Positions 7,788 to 17,337 of a DNA stretch of 38,838 nt are shown piece by piece (positions within the stretch are counted from its first letter, which is position 1; every line of letters begins with the position of its first letter). Where the stretch lies: NCBI RefSeq assembly GCF_000248055.1, contig NZ_BAFC01000107.1, positions 1 through 38,838 on the forward strand, in the 5' to 3' direction. Origin of the DNA: Gordonia sputi NBRC 100414. Lineage in GTDB: Bacteria > Actinomycetota > Actinomycetes > Mycobacteriales > Mycobacteriaceae. A program made the translations under genes and the position numbers. The notes beneath the pieces were generated by a model. It did no database searches. It had not been told where the DNA came from and was given only the letters and a program-made list of their open reading frames with translations.

Positions 7788-10244
7788 TTACTGCTTGATT
7801 CGAGCCATCTCGGGGTCGACCACCGGATCCGAGATCACTAAGGCACCATACGACGTGCGCAAGTAATCGACCGCAACGGCCGTGGAATCGGGCAGATCCG
7901 ACGGCAGCCACGCGTACGCGAGACACGCGCCGACCGTCGGCGACCACCCTGCGCTCGTGACGTATCCGACGACGTCCCCGTCTACCCTGACCGGCTCCTT
8001 CCCGAGTACCACGGCAGCAGGGTCGTCGAACTTGAGGGTTCGCAGGCGCAAGGGGCATACCCGCTGGTCCAGGGCATTCTTTCCGACGAACTCGGGCTTC
8101 GACGACTTCACGGCGAAGCTCAGCCCGGCCGCGTCGGGGGTGTGTTCGGTCGTCATGTCGACGCCGGCGGATCGGTAGCCCTTCTCAATGCGCAGCGCAT
8201 TGAAGGCGATCCGGCCCGCGGCAATGATGCGGTGCTCAGCGCCCGCCGCCATGAGGAGGTCCCACAAACCACGGCCGTACTCGGCGTCGGCGTAGATCTC
8301 CCACCCGAGCTCGCCGACGTAGGACACCCGCATGAGTGTCACGGGTACGGACCCAATGGTTGTCTGGACGCAGCGGAAGTACTTCAGGCCGTCGTTGGTC
8401 AGGCCGGTTGGCGTCAGTGGTGCGACGACGTCGCGAGCCGATGGGCCCCAGAGCCCGATGCAGCACGTTGCGCCGGTGATGTCTCGTAGTGTCACGCTGC
8501 GATCGGCAGGAAGGTGGCGAGACAACCAGTCGAAGTCGATCGGTCCGTTGGCCCCGACCTGGAACAGATCGGCGCCGAGGCGGGCGACCGTCAGGTCCGA
8601 CCGCACGCCGCCTTCGTCGTCGAGCATGAGCGTGTAGGTGATGGAGCCGATCGACTTGTCGACATTGTTGGTGGTCATCCGCTGGAGGAAGTCGGCGGCC
8701 CCGGGGCCGGAGACTTCGTAGCGGGTCAGCGGTGTCATGTCGTACATCGCGACATGACTGCGGGTCCACGCTGCTTCCGCGACCGAGATGGGCGACCAGT
8801 TGCGTGCCGACCATGCGTCGCGCAGCGGGATCTGCAGGCCACCGGCGACGAGTTCGTCGAGTATCGGCTGATTGGCCTCGAACCACGCCGGCCGCTCCCA
8901 CAGATTCGCGACCCAGAACTCTGCGCCGAGCGCGGCTTGCCGGTCGTAGAACGGGCTGGTGCGCACTCCGCGGGGCGCGGCAACCTGGTCGTGCGGATGG
9001 ATGATGTCGTAGACCTCGACGAACGACTGCGAACTCGTCGTGAGGATGTAGTCGTCTGTGAGAGCGGCGTTTTCGAACCGGTACAGATCGAACTCGTGGG
9101 TGTCGACGCTGGGCGCGCCGTCGACCATCCACTCGGCGACGGTGCGTGCGATACCCGCGGAGTGTGTGACCCACACGGCCTCGGCGACCCAGAATCCCTT
9201 GAGGCCGCGATGTTCTCCGACGACGGAGTGCCCGTCGGGGGTGAACGAGAAGATGCCGTTGAAGCCGTCGTCGACCTTCCCTGTCGCGAGTTCTGGTATG
9301 AGCGTGATGGTTTGGTCCCAGGCTTCGGCGAAATCGTCTGGCGTGAACATCAGTTTCGACGGCATCTCCTCGAGCGAGACGGTCGAGTCGTAGTCGAGAG
9401 CGTTGACGTCGCTGGGCATCGGGCGATGACCGTAGTAGCCGATGCCGAGGCGGTCGCCGTGCTCCCGGTAGTAGAGGTCGTGGTCCTGATGGCGCAGGAT
9501 CGGCAGCGAGGCCTCTGCGACAACAGAATTGGCGCCGTGGCGCGATTCCAGCGGCGTGGTGTACGCGTACTGATGCGCCATCGGGACGAGAGGGATGGTG
9601 AGCCCCACGCGGCGGCCGAACTCTCTGCCCCAAAAACCTGTGCAGCACACCACGATGTCGGCGTCGACTACCCCGGTCGCGGTGCGGACGCCACGTACCT
9701 CACCGTTGCATTCGACGACATCGATCACCTCGGTGTGCGGGACGAACCGCGCACCACGTGAGATCGCCCGTGTCGCCTGGGCTTCCGCTGCCCGCAGCGC
9801 TTTGGCGAGACCATCGCGCGGCGTGAAGAACCCTCCGACGATCTGGTCTGGATCGAGCAGGGGGTGGCGTTCGAGACACTCTGCAGGAGAAAGGAGCTCA
9901 TGTTCGACGCCGCGCGAGGCAGCCCAGCCTGCCTTACGGTGGAGGTCGTCCAGGCGGGCCTCGGTGGTGGCCACCTCGAGCCCTCCGAGGTGACTGAAAC
10001 ACCAGCCGTCGGGATGTTCGAGCGTGGAGAACTTCTCGAGGGTGTAGCTCGCGAGCTCGGTCATCGTCTTCGACGGATTGGTCGCGAACACGAGACCCGG
10101 TGCGTGCGAGGTCGATCCACCGGTGGCGAAGAGCGGCCCGCGGTCGAGGACCGTCACGTCGGTCCAGCCACGCGCGGTGAGCTCGTCGGCCAGCGAGGTG
10201 CCGACGATGCCTGCACCGACGATGACGACTTTGGGAGTGGGCAT
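7788..10244 (-). CDS. dmgO: Dimethylglycine oxidase
   Basis: This 818-residue two-domain flavoprotein oxidatively demethylates N,N-dimethylglycine to sarcosine with O2, producing H2O2 and passing the methylene group to tetrahydrofolate. The N-terminal half is a DAO-type FAD domain starting VVIVGAGIVGTSLADEL. His47 in GGSTSHAPG matches the His that binds FAD covalently in this family. From about residue 425 comes the folate-binding GCV-T-like half, with AMYDMTPLTRYEVSGPGA, YTLMLDDEGGVRSDLTV, CIGLWGP and RIEKGYRS. Sequence and length resemble Arthrobacter globiformis dimethylglycine oxidase closely. RBS AAAAGGAAA precedes ATG 10244, and the repeat array begins just beyond it. The gene ends 31 bp before the BCCT start. 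Confidence 0.92.
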   Translation of the reverse strand: MPTPKVVIVGAGIVGTSLADELTARGWTDVTVLDRGPLFATGGSTSHAPGLVFATNPSKTMTELASYTLEKFSTLEHPDGWCFSHLGGLEVATTEARLDDLHRKAGWAASRGVEHELLSPAECLERHPLLDPDQIVGGFFTPRDGLAKALRAAEAQATRAISRGARFVPHTEVIDVVECNGEVRGVRTATGVVDADIVVCCTGFWGREFGRRVGLTIPLVPMAHQYAYTTPLESRHGANSVVAEASLPILRHQDHDLYYREHGDRLGIGYYGHRPMPSDVNALDYDSTVSLEEMPSKLMFTPDDFAEAWDQTITLIPELATGKVDDGFNGIFSFTPDGHSVVGEHRGLKGFWVAEAVWVTHSAGIARTVAEWMVDGAPSVDTHEFDLYRFENAALTDDYILTTSSQSFVEVYDIIHPHDQVAAPRGVRTSPFYDRQAALGAEFWVANLWERPAWFEANQPILDELVAGGLQIPLRDAWSARNWSPISVAEAAWTRSHVAMYDMTPLTRYEVSGPGAADFLQRMTTNNVDKSIGSITYTLMLDDEGGVRSDLTVARLGADLFQVGANGPIDFDWLSRHLPADRSVTLRDITGATCCIGLWGPSARDVVAPLTPTGLTNDGLKYFRCVQTTIGSVPVTLMRVSYVGELGWEIYADAEYGRGLWDLLMAAGAEHRIIAAGRIAFNALRIEKGYRSAGVDMTTEHTPDAAGLSFAVKSSKPEFVGKNALDQRVCPLRLRTLKFDDPAAVVLGKEPVRVDGDVVGYVTSAGWSPTVGACLAYAWLPSDLPDSTAVAVDYLRTSYGALVISDPVVDPEMARIKQ

Positions 10245-10252
10245 GGGGTTTC

Positions 10253-10541
10253 CTTTTGGTGGGGGGTGGTCTCGACAAGCTCGACCAGCGGGCGGAGCGC
10301 TCGACGGGCGGGTGGGGCTCGACCGGCGGTGGTCTCGACAAGGTCGACCAGCGGTGGGGCTCGACCAGCGGGTGGGGCGCTCGACCGGCGGGTGGTCTCG
10401 ACAAGCTCGACCAGCGGTGGGGCTCGACCAGCGGTGGGGCTCGACCAGCGGTGGGGCTCGACCAGCGAGTGAGGCGCTCGACCGGCGGTAGGGGCTCGAC
10501 CGGCGGGCGGGGCTCGACCGGCGGGTGGGGCGGGGCGGGCG
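10253..10541. repeat. Array of dispersed-repeat units between purU and dmgO
   Basis: Almost the entire intergenic space is repeat. Long units (GGTGGTCTCGACAAGCTCGA plus CCAGCG) occur at 10265-10290, 10328-10353 (AAGGTC in place of AAGCTC) and 10391-10416. Between and after them are about ten short units of the form GGTGGGGCTCGACCAGCG, with CGGCG variants. All point the same way. No separate promoter is recognisable. The array ends at the stop codon of purU and begins just upstream of the dmgO ribosome binding site. Spacing is irregular, and units rather than spacers are conserved, so it is not a CRISPR. Confidence 0.92.
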
Positions 10542-10542
10542 G

Positions 10543-11391
10543 CTAGCTGAACACCACGGTGCTGGTTCCGTTCATGAGCACGCGGTTCTCGCTGTGCCAG
10601 CGGACGGCGCGGGAGAGCGCCAGGGCTTCGGCGTCGCTGCCGACCGTGGCGAGCCTGCGCGGGTCGTGGGTGTGATCGATGCGGATCACCTCCTGTTCGA
10701 TGATCGGGCCTTCGTCGAGATCTGCTGTCACGTAATGTGCTGTCGCGCCGACATATTTGACCCCGCGTTGATGGGCCTGGTGGTAGGGCTTGGCGCCTTT
10801 GAAGCCCGGAAGGAACGAGTGGTGGATGTTGATCGCCCTGCCGCGCAGCTTCGCGCAAGCCTCGTCGGACAGGATCTGCATGTATCGGGCGAGGACGACG
10901 AGATCAGCGTCGAACTCGTCGACGGTTGCCAGGAGTCGTGCCTCGGCATCGGCCTTCGTGTCCGGCGATACCGGCAGATGCCGGAACGGGAGTCCGGCGG
11001 AAGTTGCCATCGGTTCGAGATCGGTGTGGTTGGACACGACCGCGACGAGTTCACCTCCGAGTGTTCCTGCACGCCAACGATAAATCAGGTCGTTGAGGCA
11101 GTGGCCGAGTTTGGAGACCATGACGACGATCCGCGCGGGCGTGCGATCGTGGATCTCGAACTCGGCGTCGATCCCGCTGGCGAGATGCTCGAACGCGCGG
11201 ACCATGTCGTCCGCGCTGGATTGCCGGGCTGAAGCGAATTCCGTTCGCACGAAGAGCGTGTGAGTTGTTGGATCGTCGAATTGTCGATGGTCAATGACCT
11301 CGCAGCCGTGACTGAACAGGAACGACGAGATGGCGTGCATGATTCCGCCGCGCGAGGGGCACCGCAGGGTCAGCGTGAAGGTCGAGGGCAT
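10543..11391 (-). CDS. purU: Formyltetrahydrofolate deformylase
   Basis: PurU hydrolyses 10-formyl-THF to formate and THF. The 282-residue protein has the N-terminal ACT domain (TLTLRCPSRGGIMHAISSFL onward, about residues 5-80). The formyltransferase-fold catalytic domain follows, with the conserved NIHHSFLPGFKGAKPYHQAH (about residues 195-215) and GEL..VSNHTDLE (about 130-142). It lies 9 bp downstream of soxG in the same operon. Dimethylglycine oxidase and sarcosine oxidase both load C1 units on THF, so PurU here probably frees THF to keep those demethylations running. That role is known for betaine-degrading clusters in other actinobacteria. Confidence 0.93.
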   Translation of the reverse strand: MPSTFTLTLRCPSRGGIMHAISSFLFSHGCEVIDHRQFDDPTTHTLFVRTEFASARQSSADDMVRAFEHLASGIDAEFEIHDRTPARIVVMVSKLGHCLNDLIYRWRAGTLGGELVAVVSNHTDLEPMATSAGLPFRHLPVSPDTKADAEARLLATVDEFDADLVVLARYMQILSDEACAKLRGRAINIHHSFLPGFKGAKPYHQAHQRGVKYVGATAHYVTADLDEGPIIEQEVIRIDHTHDPRRLATVGSDAEALALSRAVRWHSENRVLMNGTSTVVFS

Positions 11392-11400
11392 GGTGGGCTT

Positions 11401-11985
11401 TCAGGTCGAGGGGGTCATGTCAGTGGCTGACGCAGCCGCATATTCGGTCGCGGCGTCGACGAGCCAATCGGCCAAGTAGTCGGCGAACGACGAGCGCACG
11501 AAGAGGGTGTACGTGTCGTCGTGTTCGTCGCGGTGGATCACGACGCCCGTCTGGGCGAGTAGCGTCGAGACTGCGCGGTCGGGCGAAAATCCGCTGTCGG
11601 ACAGATCAACTGCACAACCGTGGGCCAGGATCGTGCGGGCGTGGGGTCCGCCGAGGACGAGCCGGGTACGCTGCGCCGTCGCATCCAGGACGTATGCGTT
11701 GTCGCCCGCGCGGGATACGACGTCGTCGACGAGGTCGTGGCCCGAGACTCCCTCGCGATAGAGCAGCCACTCGGTGGGGCCGAGCCAGACCGCGACCTCA
11801 CCGTCGTGGCGTCGTAGTTCGCAGACGCCCGGCAGGTCGAGTCGTGCGATCGCATCGGCATCGGAAGTGCGGACGATTGACTGCGCCACAGGGGTTTCAG
11901 TCAGCTGCACCGCGGGGGCGAGCGCGTCGAATACCTCCTGCCAACCGGTCAGCGGCGAGCGCGGTGTAAGCGAGATGTCAGCCAT
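11401..11985 (-). CDS. soxG: Sarcosine oxidase gamma subunit
   Basis: The 194-residue protein matches SoxG, the small structural subunit of heterotetrameric sarcosine oxidase, which is distantly related to the aminomethyltransferase fold. Typical segments are GVCELRRHDGEVAVWLGPTEWLL, VDLSDSGFSPDRAVSTLLAQ and YTLFVRSSFADYLADWL. The start is ATG 11985, preceded by AAGGAA and overlapping the soxA stop by 8 bp. The longer in-frame extension lies inside soxA. It has no known catalytic residues of its own. It completes the BDAG order of the complex. Confidence 0.9.
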   Translation of the reverse strand: MADISLTPRSPLTGWQEVFDALAPAVQLTETPVAQSIVRTSDADAIARLDLPGVCELRRHDGEVAVWLGPTEWLLYREGVSGHDLVDDVVSRAGDNAYVLDATAQRTRLVLGGPHARTILAHGCAVDLSDSGFSPDRAVSTLLAQTGVVIHRDEHDDTYTLFVRSSFADYLADWLVDAATEYAAASATDMTPST

Positions 11986-14782
11986 CACGACGTGTTCCTT
12001 CCTGGTCGACGAAGACTGGTGAGGTGACCTCGACCTCGACAAGGCGATCACCGACGGGCACCGACAGCCGTGAACCGACCAGATCCCGGCCACCCTTCAG
12101 GAGCGCTAGTGCGAACGGCCGTCCGAGCTCGGCGCTGAGGTAGCTGGAGGTGACGTGTCCGAGCATCGGAACGGGTGGCGGTGGCAGCGTGCCGTCCGGA
12201 TTGTGCGCGACGATCTGCGATCCCTCCGGCAACACCGTTGACGCATCGGTCGGCAGCAGCCCGATGAAGTGCTTGCGCAACGGATTACGGTCGGAGGCAC
12301 GGGAGAACGAGCGCTTTCCGATGAAGTCGGACTTCTTCTTCGACACCACCCATCTCATGCCGAGGTCGTGTGGCGTGACAGTCCCGTCGGTGTCCTGGCC
12401 GATGATGGGGTACCCCTTCTCGGCGCGCAGCACGTGCATGGTCTCGGTTCCGTACGGCGTGATCTCGTATCGTTCACCGGCGTCGAGGAGTGCACACCAC
12501 ACGTCGAGTGCGTATCCCGCGGCGACGTTGACCTCGTAGGCGAGCTCGCCGGAGAAGCTGACGCGCCCGATACGGATCGGAACGCCGTCGAGAGTCGTAT
12601 CGCGCCAGTCCATGAAGCCGAACGCGTCGTTGTCCACGTCGAGGTCGTCGAACACGGCACCCACGACGTCGCGAGACCGCGGACCCGCGACGGGGAACGT
12701 CGCTACGTGATCGGTCAGCGAGGTGGTGAACACCTGCAGCTCCGGCCATTCGGTCTGGTGCCACTCCTCCATCCAGTCGAGGATGGTCGCCGCGTTTCCG
12801 GTGGTGGTGTAGACGGTGTAGCGGTCGTCCGCGATGCGCATGACGGTGCCGTCGTCCTTGACCATGCCGTCGGGTCCACACATCACGCCGTAGCGGATCT
12901 TGCCGACCCGCAGCGTGCTCATCATGTTGGTGTAGAGCATGTCGAGGAAGGCGGGGGCGTCTCGCCCCGCGACGTCGATGACGCCGAGCGTCGAACCGTC
13001 GAGGATGCCGACCCCCGCACGGACAGCGGCACATTCACGAAGTACGGCCGACGCCATGTCCTCGCCGCCGCGCGGATAGAAGCGCGGACGCTTCCACTGG
13101 CCGACATCCTCGAACACCGCGCCGCGCTCACTGTGCCAGTGGTGCAACGCAGTTCGTCGAACCGGGTCGTAGCGATCGCCTCGGTCGCGACCTGCTAACG
13201 CTGCGAATGACACCGGGGTGTAGGGCGGACGGAATGTCGTCGTACCGGTAGCGGTGACATCGACGCCGAGCAACTCAGCGACGATGCCCGAGGCGACGAT
13301 GCCCGACGTCTTACCCTGATCGTGTGCCGTGCCGATCGTGGTGTAGCGCTTGACATGCTCCACAGACGTCATCCCGGCGCCGACGGCACGCTCGACGTCG
13401 GTGACCGTGGCATCGCGCTGGAGATCGACAAACGATGTAGCGGCGTCGGATTCGGCTACCCGCCAACACACTTCCGTCGCGGCCGGTGTGCGCTCACCGA
13501 CGTGCGGGATCGCTCGGAACTCGGGTGCGACGACGCCGAGCGCGCGGACGGCGGAGAGTCCTGCTCGACGCCCATCCGCCAGACATGATGGCGTGGTGAG
13601 CATTCCGGCTGCCGCTCCCGCGATCTCGGTGGTAGGAAGCATTCCCGTGGGCAGAAAGGCTGCGGCTGAGGCGTCGAAGGTCAGCGCACCGCGCAGCTGA
13701 CTCCACAGGTGCGCAGCGGGATTCCAGCCTCCGGAGACCAGTACCGTGTCGCAGTCGAGTGACGTGTCATCTCGCAGGCGCACACCCTCTACCGAATCGG
13801 TGCCGAGAGCCTCGACCACGGCGTCGTTGGCACGCAGTGAGATGCCAAGGGCGGCAGCATATTCGGCCAGATCGGTCGACACGGTTGCCCGTACGTCGAC
13901 GATCGCACGGACGTCGACTCCTTCCTGCGCCAACGCGAAAGCGGCGTCGTACGCGGCGTCGCAGGCGGTGAAGAGGACGGCGCTCGTGCCAACGAGAACG
14001 CCGTACCGGCGGAGGTAATCGGCGGCGGCACCGGCAAGCATGACGCCGGGTAGGTCGTTGTTGCCGAAGATGATCGGACGTTCGTGCGCGCCTGCGGCGA
14101 CGACGGTGTGCCGCGCGCGGATGCGATGAATGCGCTGTCGTGAGATGTGCTGTGGTGCTTCCGTTCCCAGATGGTCGGTGCGTCGCTCGACAGCGAGGAC
14201 GAACCCGTCGTCGTATGCACCGAATGCGGTGGTGCGGATCAGTCGGGTGGTGGTGGGCAGTGAGTCGAACTCGGCGACGGCCTCGGCTACCCAGGGTGCC
14301 CACGGTGTTGCGCCTCCGGGCTCGGCGCGCTCGTCGAGGAGCATGACCTGCAGACCTGCGCGGCCGGCGATCAGCGCCGCCATGAGGCCTGCGGGTCCGG
14401 CGCCGACGACGAGCAGGTCGGGATGGTGGTGCAGCGAGTCGTAGCGGGCGGTGTCGACGTCGAACGACAAGCGCCCCAGTCCCGGGACACCGTGCGCGAC
14501 GAGTCCGGGGCTCAACTCGACTGTGGTCGCGGGGACCATCGGTTCGCTGTACGGAGCGTCGACGCCGATCTGCGCGGTGGCATCTTCGGCCCACGAACCC
14601 GTGACGCCGCGGGAGCGGTGGAGTATCACGCTGCTGGTGATCGAGCGAACTCCGTTTGCCAACAATGCCGATGCCAGTGAGTCGCCGGCGTAACCGGTGT
14701 AGGTGGCACCGTCGAAGACGAAGTCGATGGGTGAATTGCGATCGACTCGTCCGCCGGACGGAGTGCGGAAGGTCTGCGTCAT
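11978..14782 (-). CDS. soxA: Sarcosine oxidase alpha subunit
   Basis: This 934-residue large subunit takes methylene from sarcosine to THF and contains the NAD+ site of the complex. The N-terminal part has the ferredoxin-like fold of the family (FDGATYTGYAGDSLASALLANGV) without an Fe-S cysteine set. A Rossmann domain follows (LLVVGAGPAGLMAALIAG, about residue 120), and the C-terminal third is a GCV-T-like folate domain (KIRYGVMCGPDGMVKDDGTV; RAEKGYPIIGQDTDG). ATG 14782 overlaps the soxD stop by 4 bp (ATGA); the ORF extends further upstream only through soxD. The protein is a little shorter than the 960-1000 residues usual for the family, with no gap visible in the core motifs. Confidence 0.93.
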   Translation of the reverse strand: MTQTFRTPSGGRVDRNSPIDFVFDGATYTGYAGDSLASALLANGVRSITSSVILHRSRGVTGSWAEDATAQIGVDAPYSEPMVPATTVELSPGLVAHGVPGLGRLSFDVDTARYDSLHHHPDLLVVGAGPAGLMAALIAGRAGLQVMLLDERAEPGGATPWAPWVAEAVAEFDSLPTTTRLIRTTAFGAYDDGFVLAVERRTDHLGTEAPQHISRQRIHRIRARHTVVAAGAHERPIIFGNNDLPGVMLAGAAADYLRRYGVLVGTSAVLFTACDAAYDAAFALAQEGVDVRAIVDVRATVSTDLAEYAAALGISLRANDAVVEALGTDSVEGVRLRDDTSLDCDTVLVSGGWNPAAHLWSQLRGALTFDASAAAFLPTGMLPTTEIAGAAAGMLTTPSCLADGRRAGLSAVRALGVVAPEFRAIPHVGERTPAATEVCWRVAESDAATSFVDLQRDATVTDVERAVGAGMTSVEHVKRYTTIGTAHDQGKTSGIVASGIVAELLGVDVTATGTTTFRPPYTPVSFAALAGRDRGDRYDPVRRTALHHWHSERGAVFEDVGQWKRPRFYPRGGEDMASAVLRECAAVRAGVGILDGSTLGVIDVAGRDAPAFLDMLYTNMMSTLRVGKIRYGVMCGPDGMVKDDGTVMRIADDRYTVYTTTGNAATILDWMEEWHQTEWPELQVFTTSLTDHVATFPVAGPRSRDVVGAVFDDLDVDNDAFGFMDWRDTTLDGVPIRIGRVSFSGELAYEVNVAAGYALDVWCALLDAGERYEITPYGTETMHVLRAEKGYPIIGQDTDGTVTPHDLGMRWVVSKKKSDFIGKRSFSRASDRNPLRKHFIGLLPTDASTVLPEGSQIVAHNPDGTLPPPPVPMLGHVTSSYLSAELGRPFALALLKGGRDLVGSRLSVPVGDRLVEVEVTSPVFVDQEGTRRDG

Positions 14783-15045
14783 CGGGCGGTCTCCTCGGAC
14801 GGCGTCGGCACGATCGCGTAGGTGACGGTGTCGCGCTGGACGGTGAACCACTGCCGACAACCTGCGCTGTGGCACCAGCGTTCTGTCAGTGCGCCTTTCG
14901 GGTTGGGGCGGGAGAACAGATAGCGCGCCCACGCGGCGTCGTCGAGGTCGGCCGGCTGGCCGGGGTAGGCGACGCCCGCCGCGGCACCGTAGTGGAACTC
15001 GACTTCTTCGCGTGGCCCGCAGTGCGGGCAGGTGATGAGTTGCAA
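14779..15045 (-). CDS. soxD: Sarcosine oxidase delta subunit
   Basis: The 88-residue zinc-binding subunit begins QLITCPHCGPREEVEF and carries C6 and C9, then C58, H59 and C63 in ERWCHSAGCRQWF. This matches the Zn site known in heterotetrameric sarcosine oxidase. The start codon is TTG 15045, fixed by AGGAG six bases upstream and by the family N-terminus. It sits between soxB (44 bp) and soxA (4-bp overlap). Confidence 0.93.
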   Translation of the reverse strand: MQLITCPHCGPREEVEFHYGAAAGVAYPGQPADLDDAAWARYLFSRPNPKGALTERWCHSAGCRQWFTVQRDTVTYAIVPTPSEETAR

Positions 15046-15089
15046 CGGATCTCCTGGTACTCAGTGGCTGCGTTTTCAGTAACGGGGTT

Positions 15090-16298
15090 TCAGTGCGCTA
15101 CCGCTGCGGCGCCGTGTTCGTCGATGAGCTCTCCGGTGGTGAAGCGCTCGATGGTGAACGGCGCGTTGATCGGATGTGGTGCACCGGTCGCGACGGTATG
15201 CGCGAGGCACCAGCCGACGGCCGGTGTTGCCTTGAAACCACCTGTGCCCCAGCCACAGTTGAGGAACAGATTGTCGTACGGTGTGGCGCCGAGGATCGGT
15301 GAGGCGTCGGGCGTGACGTCGACGATGCCCGCCCATGTCCGTAGCAGCCTGGCTCGGCCGAAGATCGGGAACAGTTCGACGGCAGCCGCCATCTGGCGTT
15401 CGATGATGTGGAAGGCGCCGCGCTGGCCGTATCCGTTGTACGAGTCGACGCCCGCTCCCATCACCAGCTCACCCTTGTGCGCCTGCGATACGTACACGTG
15501 CACCGCGTTGGACATCACGACGGTGGGGTGTACGGGTTCGAGGAGTTCGGAGACGAGTGCCTGCAGCGGGTGGCTCTGCAGGGGAAGGTCGATGCCGAGC
15601 GGGTCGGCGAGTGTCGACGTGTGGCCTGCGGCGCACAGCGCTACGGTGCCTGCTCCGATACGCCCGCGGCTGGTATCGACCGCGGTGATCCTGCCCCCGT
15701 CGGTCTCGAACCCGAAGACCTCGCAGTTCTGGATGATGTCGACCCCGGCGTCGCTTGCGTTGCGCGCGAATCCCCATGCGACCCAGTCGTGCTTGGCGAT
15801 CCCGCCGCGCGGCTGAAATGTGGCACCGAGTACCGGGTAGCGGATGTCGGCGGAGGTGTTCACGATAGGGCAGACCTCGGCGACCTGTTTGGGATCGAGC
15901 CATTCGGCGTCAATTCCGTTGAGCCGGTTGGCCTCTACTCGGCGAACTGAGTCACGGACATCCTGCTCGGTGTGTGCAAGGTTGAGCACACCGCGTTGGC
16001 TGAACAGGATTGGATAACCGAGCTCGTCCTCGAGTCCCTCCCAGAGCTTGAGGGAATGCTCGTAGATCGCGGCGCTCTCGTCCCACAGGTAGTTGGAGCG
16101 AATCAGGGTCGTGTTGCGCGCCATGTTGCCGCCCGCGAGCCAACCACGTTCGAGCACAGCGACATTGGTGATCCCATGATTGCGTGCCAGATAGTGGGCG
16201 GTGGCGAGACCGTGACCGCCGCCGCCGACGATCACCACGTCATAGTTCGGCGCGGGATCGGGGTTGCGCCAGAGGAAGTCTGGATGGGGGCTGGTCAT
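15090..16298 (-). CDS. soxB: Sarcosine oxidase beta subunit
   Basis: This 402-residue DAO-type flavoprotein carries the sarcosine-oxidising site. The FAD motif is [18 protein letters not shown] (about residues 21-38). [12 protein letters not shown] contains His170, which corresponds to the His (about 172-175 in characterised enzymes) that holds FMN covalently. The C-terminal [18 protein letters not shown] is the conserved second flavin-contact loop. GAGGA precedes ATG 16298. It is the first of the four sarcosine oxidase genes and is separated by 7 bp from the reductase upstream. Confidence 0.94.
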   Translation of the reverse strand: MTSPHPDFLWRNPDPAPNYDVVIVGGGGHGLATAHYLARNHGITNVAVLERGWLAGGNMARNTTLIRSNYLWDESAAIYEHSLKLWEGLEDELGYPILFSQRGVLNLAHTEQDVRDSVRRVEANRLNGIDAEWLDPKQVAEVCPIVNTSADIRYPVLGATFQPRGGIAKHDWVAWGFARNASDAGVDIIQNCEVFGFETDGGRITAVDTSRGRIGAGTVALCAAGHTSTLADPLGIDLPLQSHPLQALVSELLEPVHPTVVMSNAVHVYVSQAHKGELVMGAGVDSYNGYGQRGAFHIIERQMAAAVELFPIFGRARLLRTWAGIVDVTPDASPILGATPYDNLFLNCGWGTGGFKATPAVGWCLAHTVATGAPHPINAPFTIERFTTGELIDEHGAAAVAH

Positions 16299-16305
16299 GG
16301 GGTCC

Positions 16306-17337
16306 TCACAGATCGATCACGACGGGCGAGAGTGGTTCGGAGCAGCAGAGCAGGATCTTGCCCTGCTCGATTTCGCGTCGGTGAATTCCGCCCTGATGGT
16401 TCATCACGACGTCGCCCGAGGTCTTGGTCACCTTGCACGAGCCACACAGGCCGACACCGCACGACGACGGGAGCGTGACTCCCGCAGCCGCCGCGGCGGC
16501 GAGGATCGTCGTACCTGCGCCGACGTGGATACGGCGTGCGCGGCGGGTGAAGTCGACGCTGACGCCGTCGGAGGGAGTGCCGTCGTCGCTGGTTGGCAGC
16601 CGAAAGCCGAAGCTCTCCTCGTGAATTCGCGTCAGCGAACCGCCGGAGGCGACAAGAGCCGAACGGACACCCGCACGGAACTGGCCTGGCCCACAGAGGA
16701 AGACCTCCCTCTCGGCGAGATCGGGGCAGATGCGGGCGAGGGCAGCGGCGTCGAGTCGGCCACGATGCCCCGACCACGCGGCGCCCGAATCGTCGCCGGT
16801 GAGGCGTGTACAGGCGAAGGCGACAGCGACTTTGGGGTGCGTGACGGCGAGGTCGTCGAGCTCGGTGCGGAACGGGATGTCGTCGAGCGTGCGGGCGCTG
16901 TGGATGAAGACGATGTCGGGCGTGGTGCTGCTGTCGGAATCGGTGGCAGCCCGCAGCATCGACATCACCGGTGTGATGCCGCTCCCGGCGGAGATCAACA
17001 AGAGTTTGGTTGCGGCCTTGTCGATGTAGCTGAACCGGCCGAGTGGCCCGGATGCAGTGATGGTCCGGCCTTCAGACATGTTGTCGTGCAACCAGTTCGA
17101 CACGTGGCCGCCGAGTTTGCGTTTCACCGAGATCGACAGGGTGTCGGGGCGGGTGGGCGACGACGAAATCGAGTAGCACCGTTCGACGACGCGGCCGTCG
17201 ATCTCGATTCCGACGGACAGGAACTGCCCCGGGTTGAACACGAATGTGTACGGTTCGACTGTGCGAAAGGTGAACGTCGCCATGTCGCGGGTGAGTTCGG
17301 TGCGGTCGACGCACACGAGGAGGTGGTCGGTGCTCAT
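16306..17337 (-). CDS. gbcB: Glycine betaine monooxygenase reductase subunit
   Basis: This 343-residue protein combines a ferredoxin-NADP reductase module with a C-terminal plant-type [2Fe-2S] ferredoxin. RCYSISSSP (about residue 55) binds flavin, [16 protein letters not shown] (about 115-130) binds the nicotinamide nucleotide and FLCGPGQF belongs to the same fold. The cluster ligands are C293, C298, C301 and C331 ([10 protein letters not shown], then LLCC). It passes electrons from NAD(P)H to a Rieske oxygenase. ATG 17337 shares one base with the oxygenase stop (TGATG), so the two are translationally coupled. The partner oxygenase and the following sarcosine genes identify it as GbcB/BmoB-like. 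Confidence 0.88.
   Translation of the reverse strand: MSTDHLLVCVDRTELTRDMATFTFRTVEPYTFVFNPGQFLSVGIEIDGRVVERCYSISSSPTRPDTLSISVKRKLGGHVSNWLHDNMSEGRTITASGPLGRFSYIDKAATKLLLISAGSGITPVMSMLRAATDSDSSTTPDIVFIHSARTLDDIPFRTELDDLAVTHPKVAVAFACTRLTGDDSGAAWSGHRGRLDAAALARICPDLAEREVFLCGPGQFRAGVRSALVASGGSLTRIHEESFGFRLPTSDDGTPSDGVSVDFTRRARRIHVGAGTTILAAAAAAGVTLPSSCGVGLCGSCKVTKTSGDVVMNHQGGIHRREIEQGKILLCCSEPLSPVVIDL

Noticed and set aside
10253..10541. CRISPR array
   Set aside because: The spaced units vary in length, there are no unique spacers of constant size, no cas genes occur, and the same unit is found inside genes.
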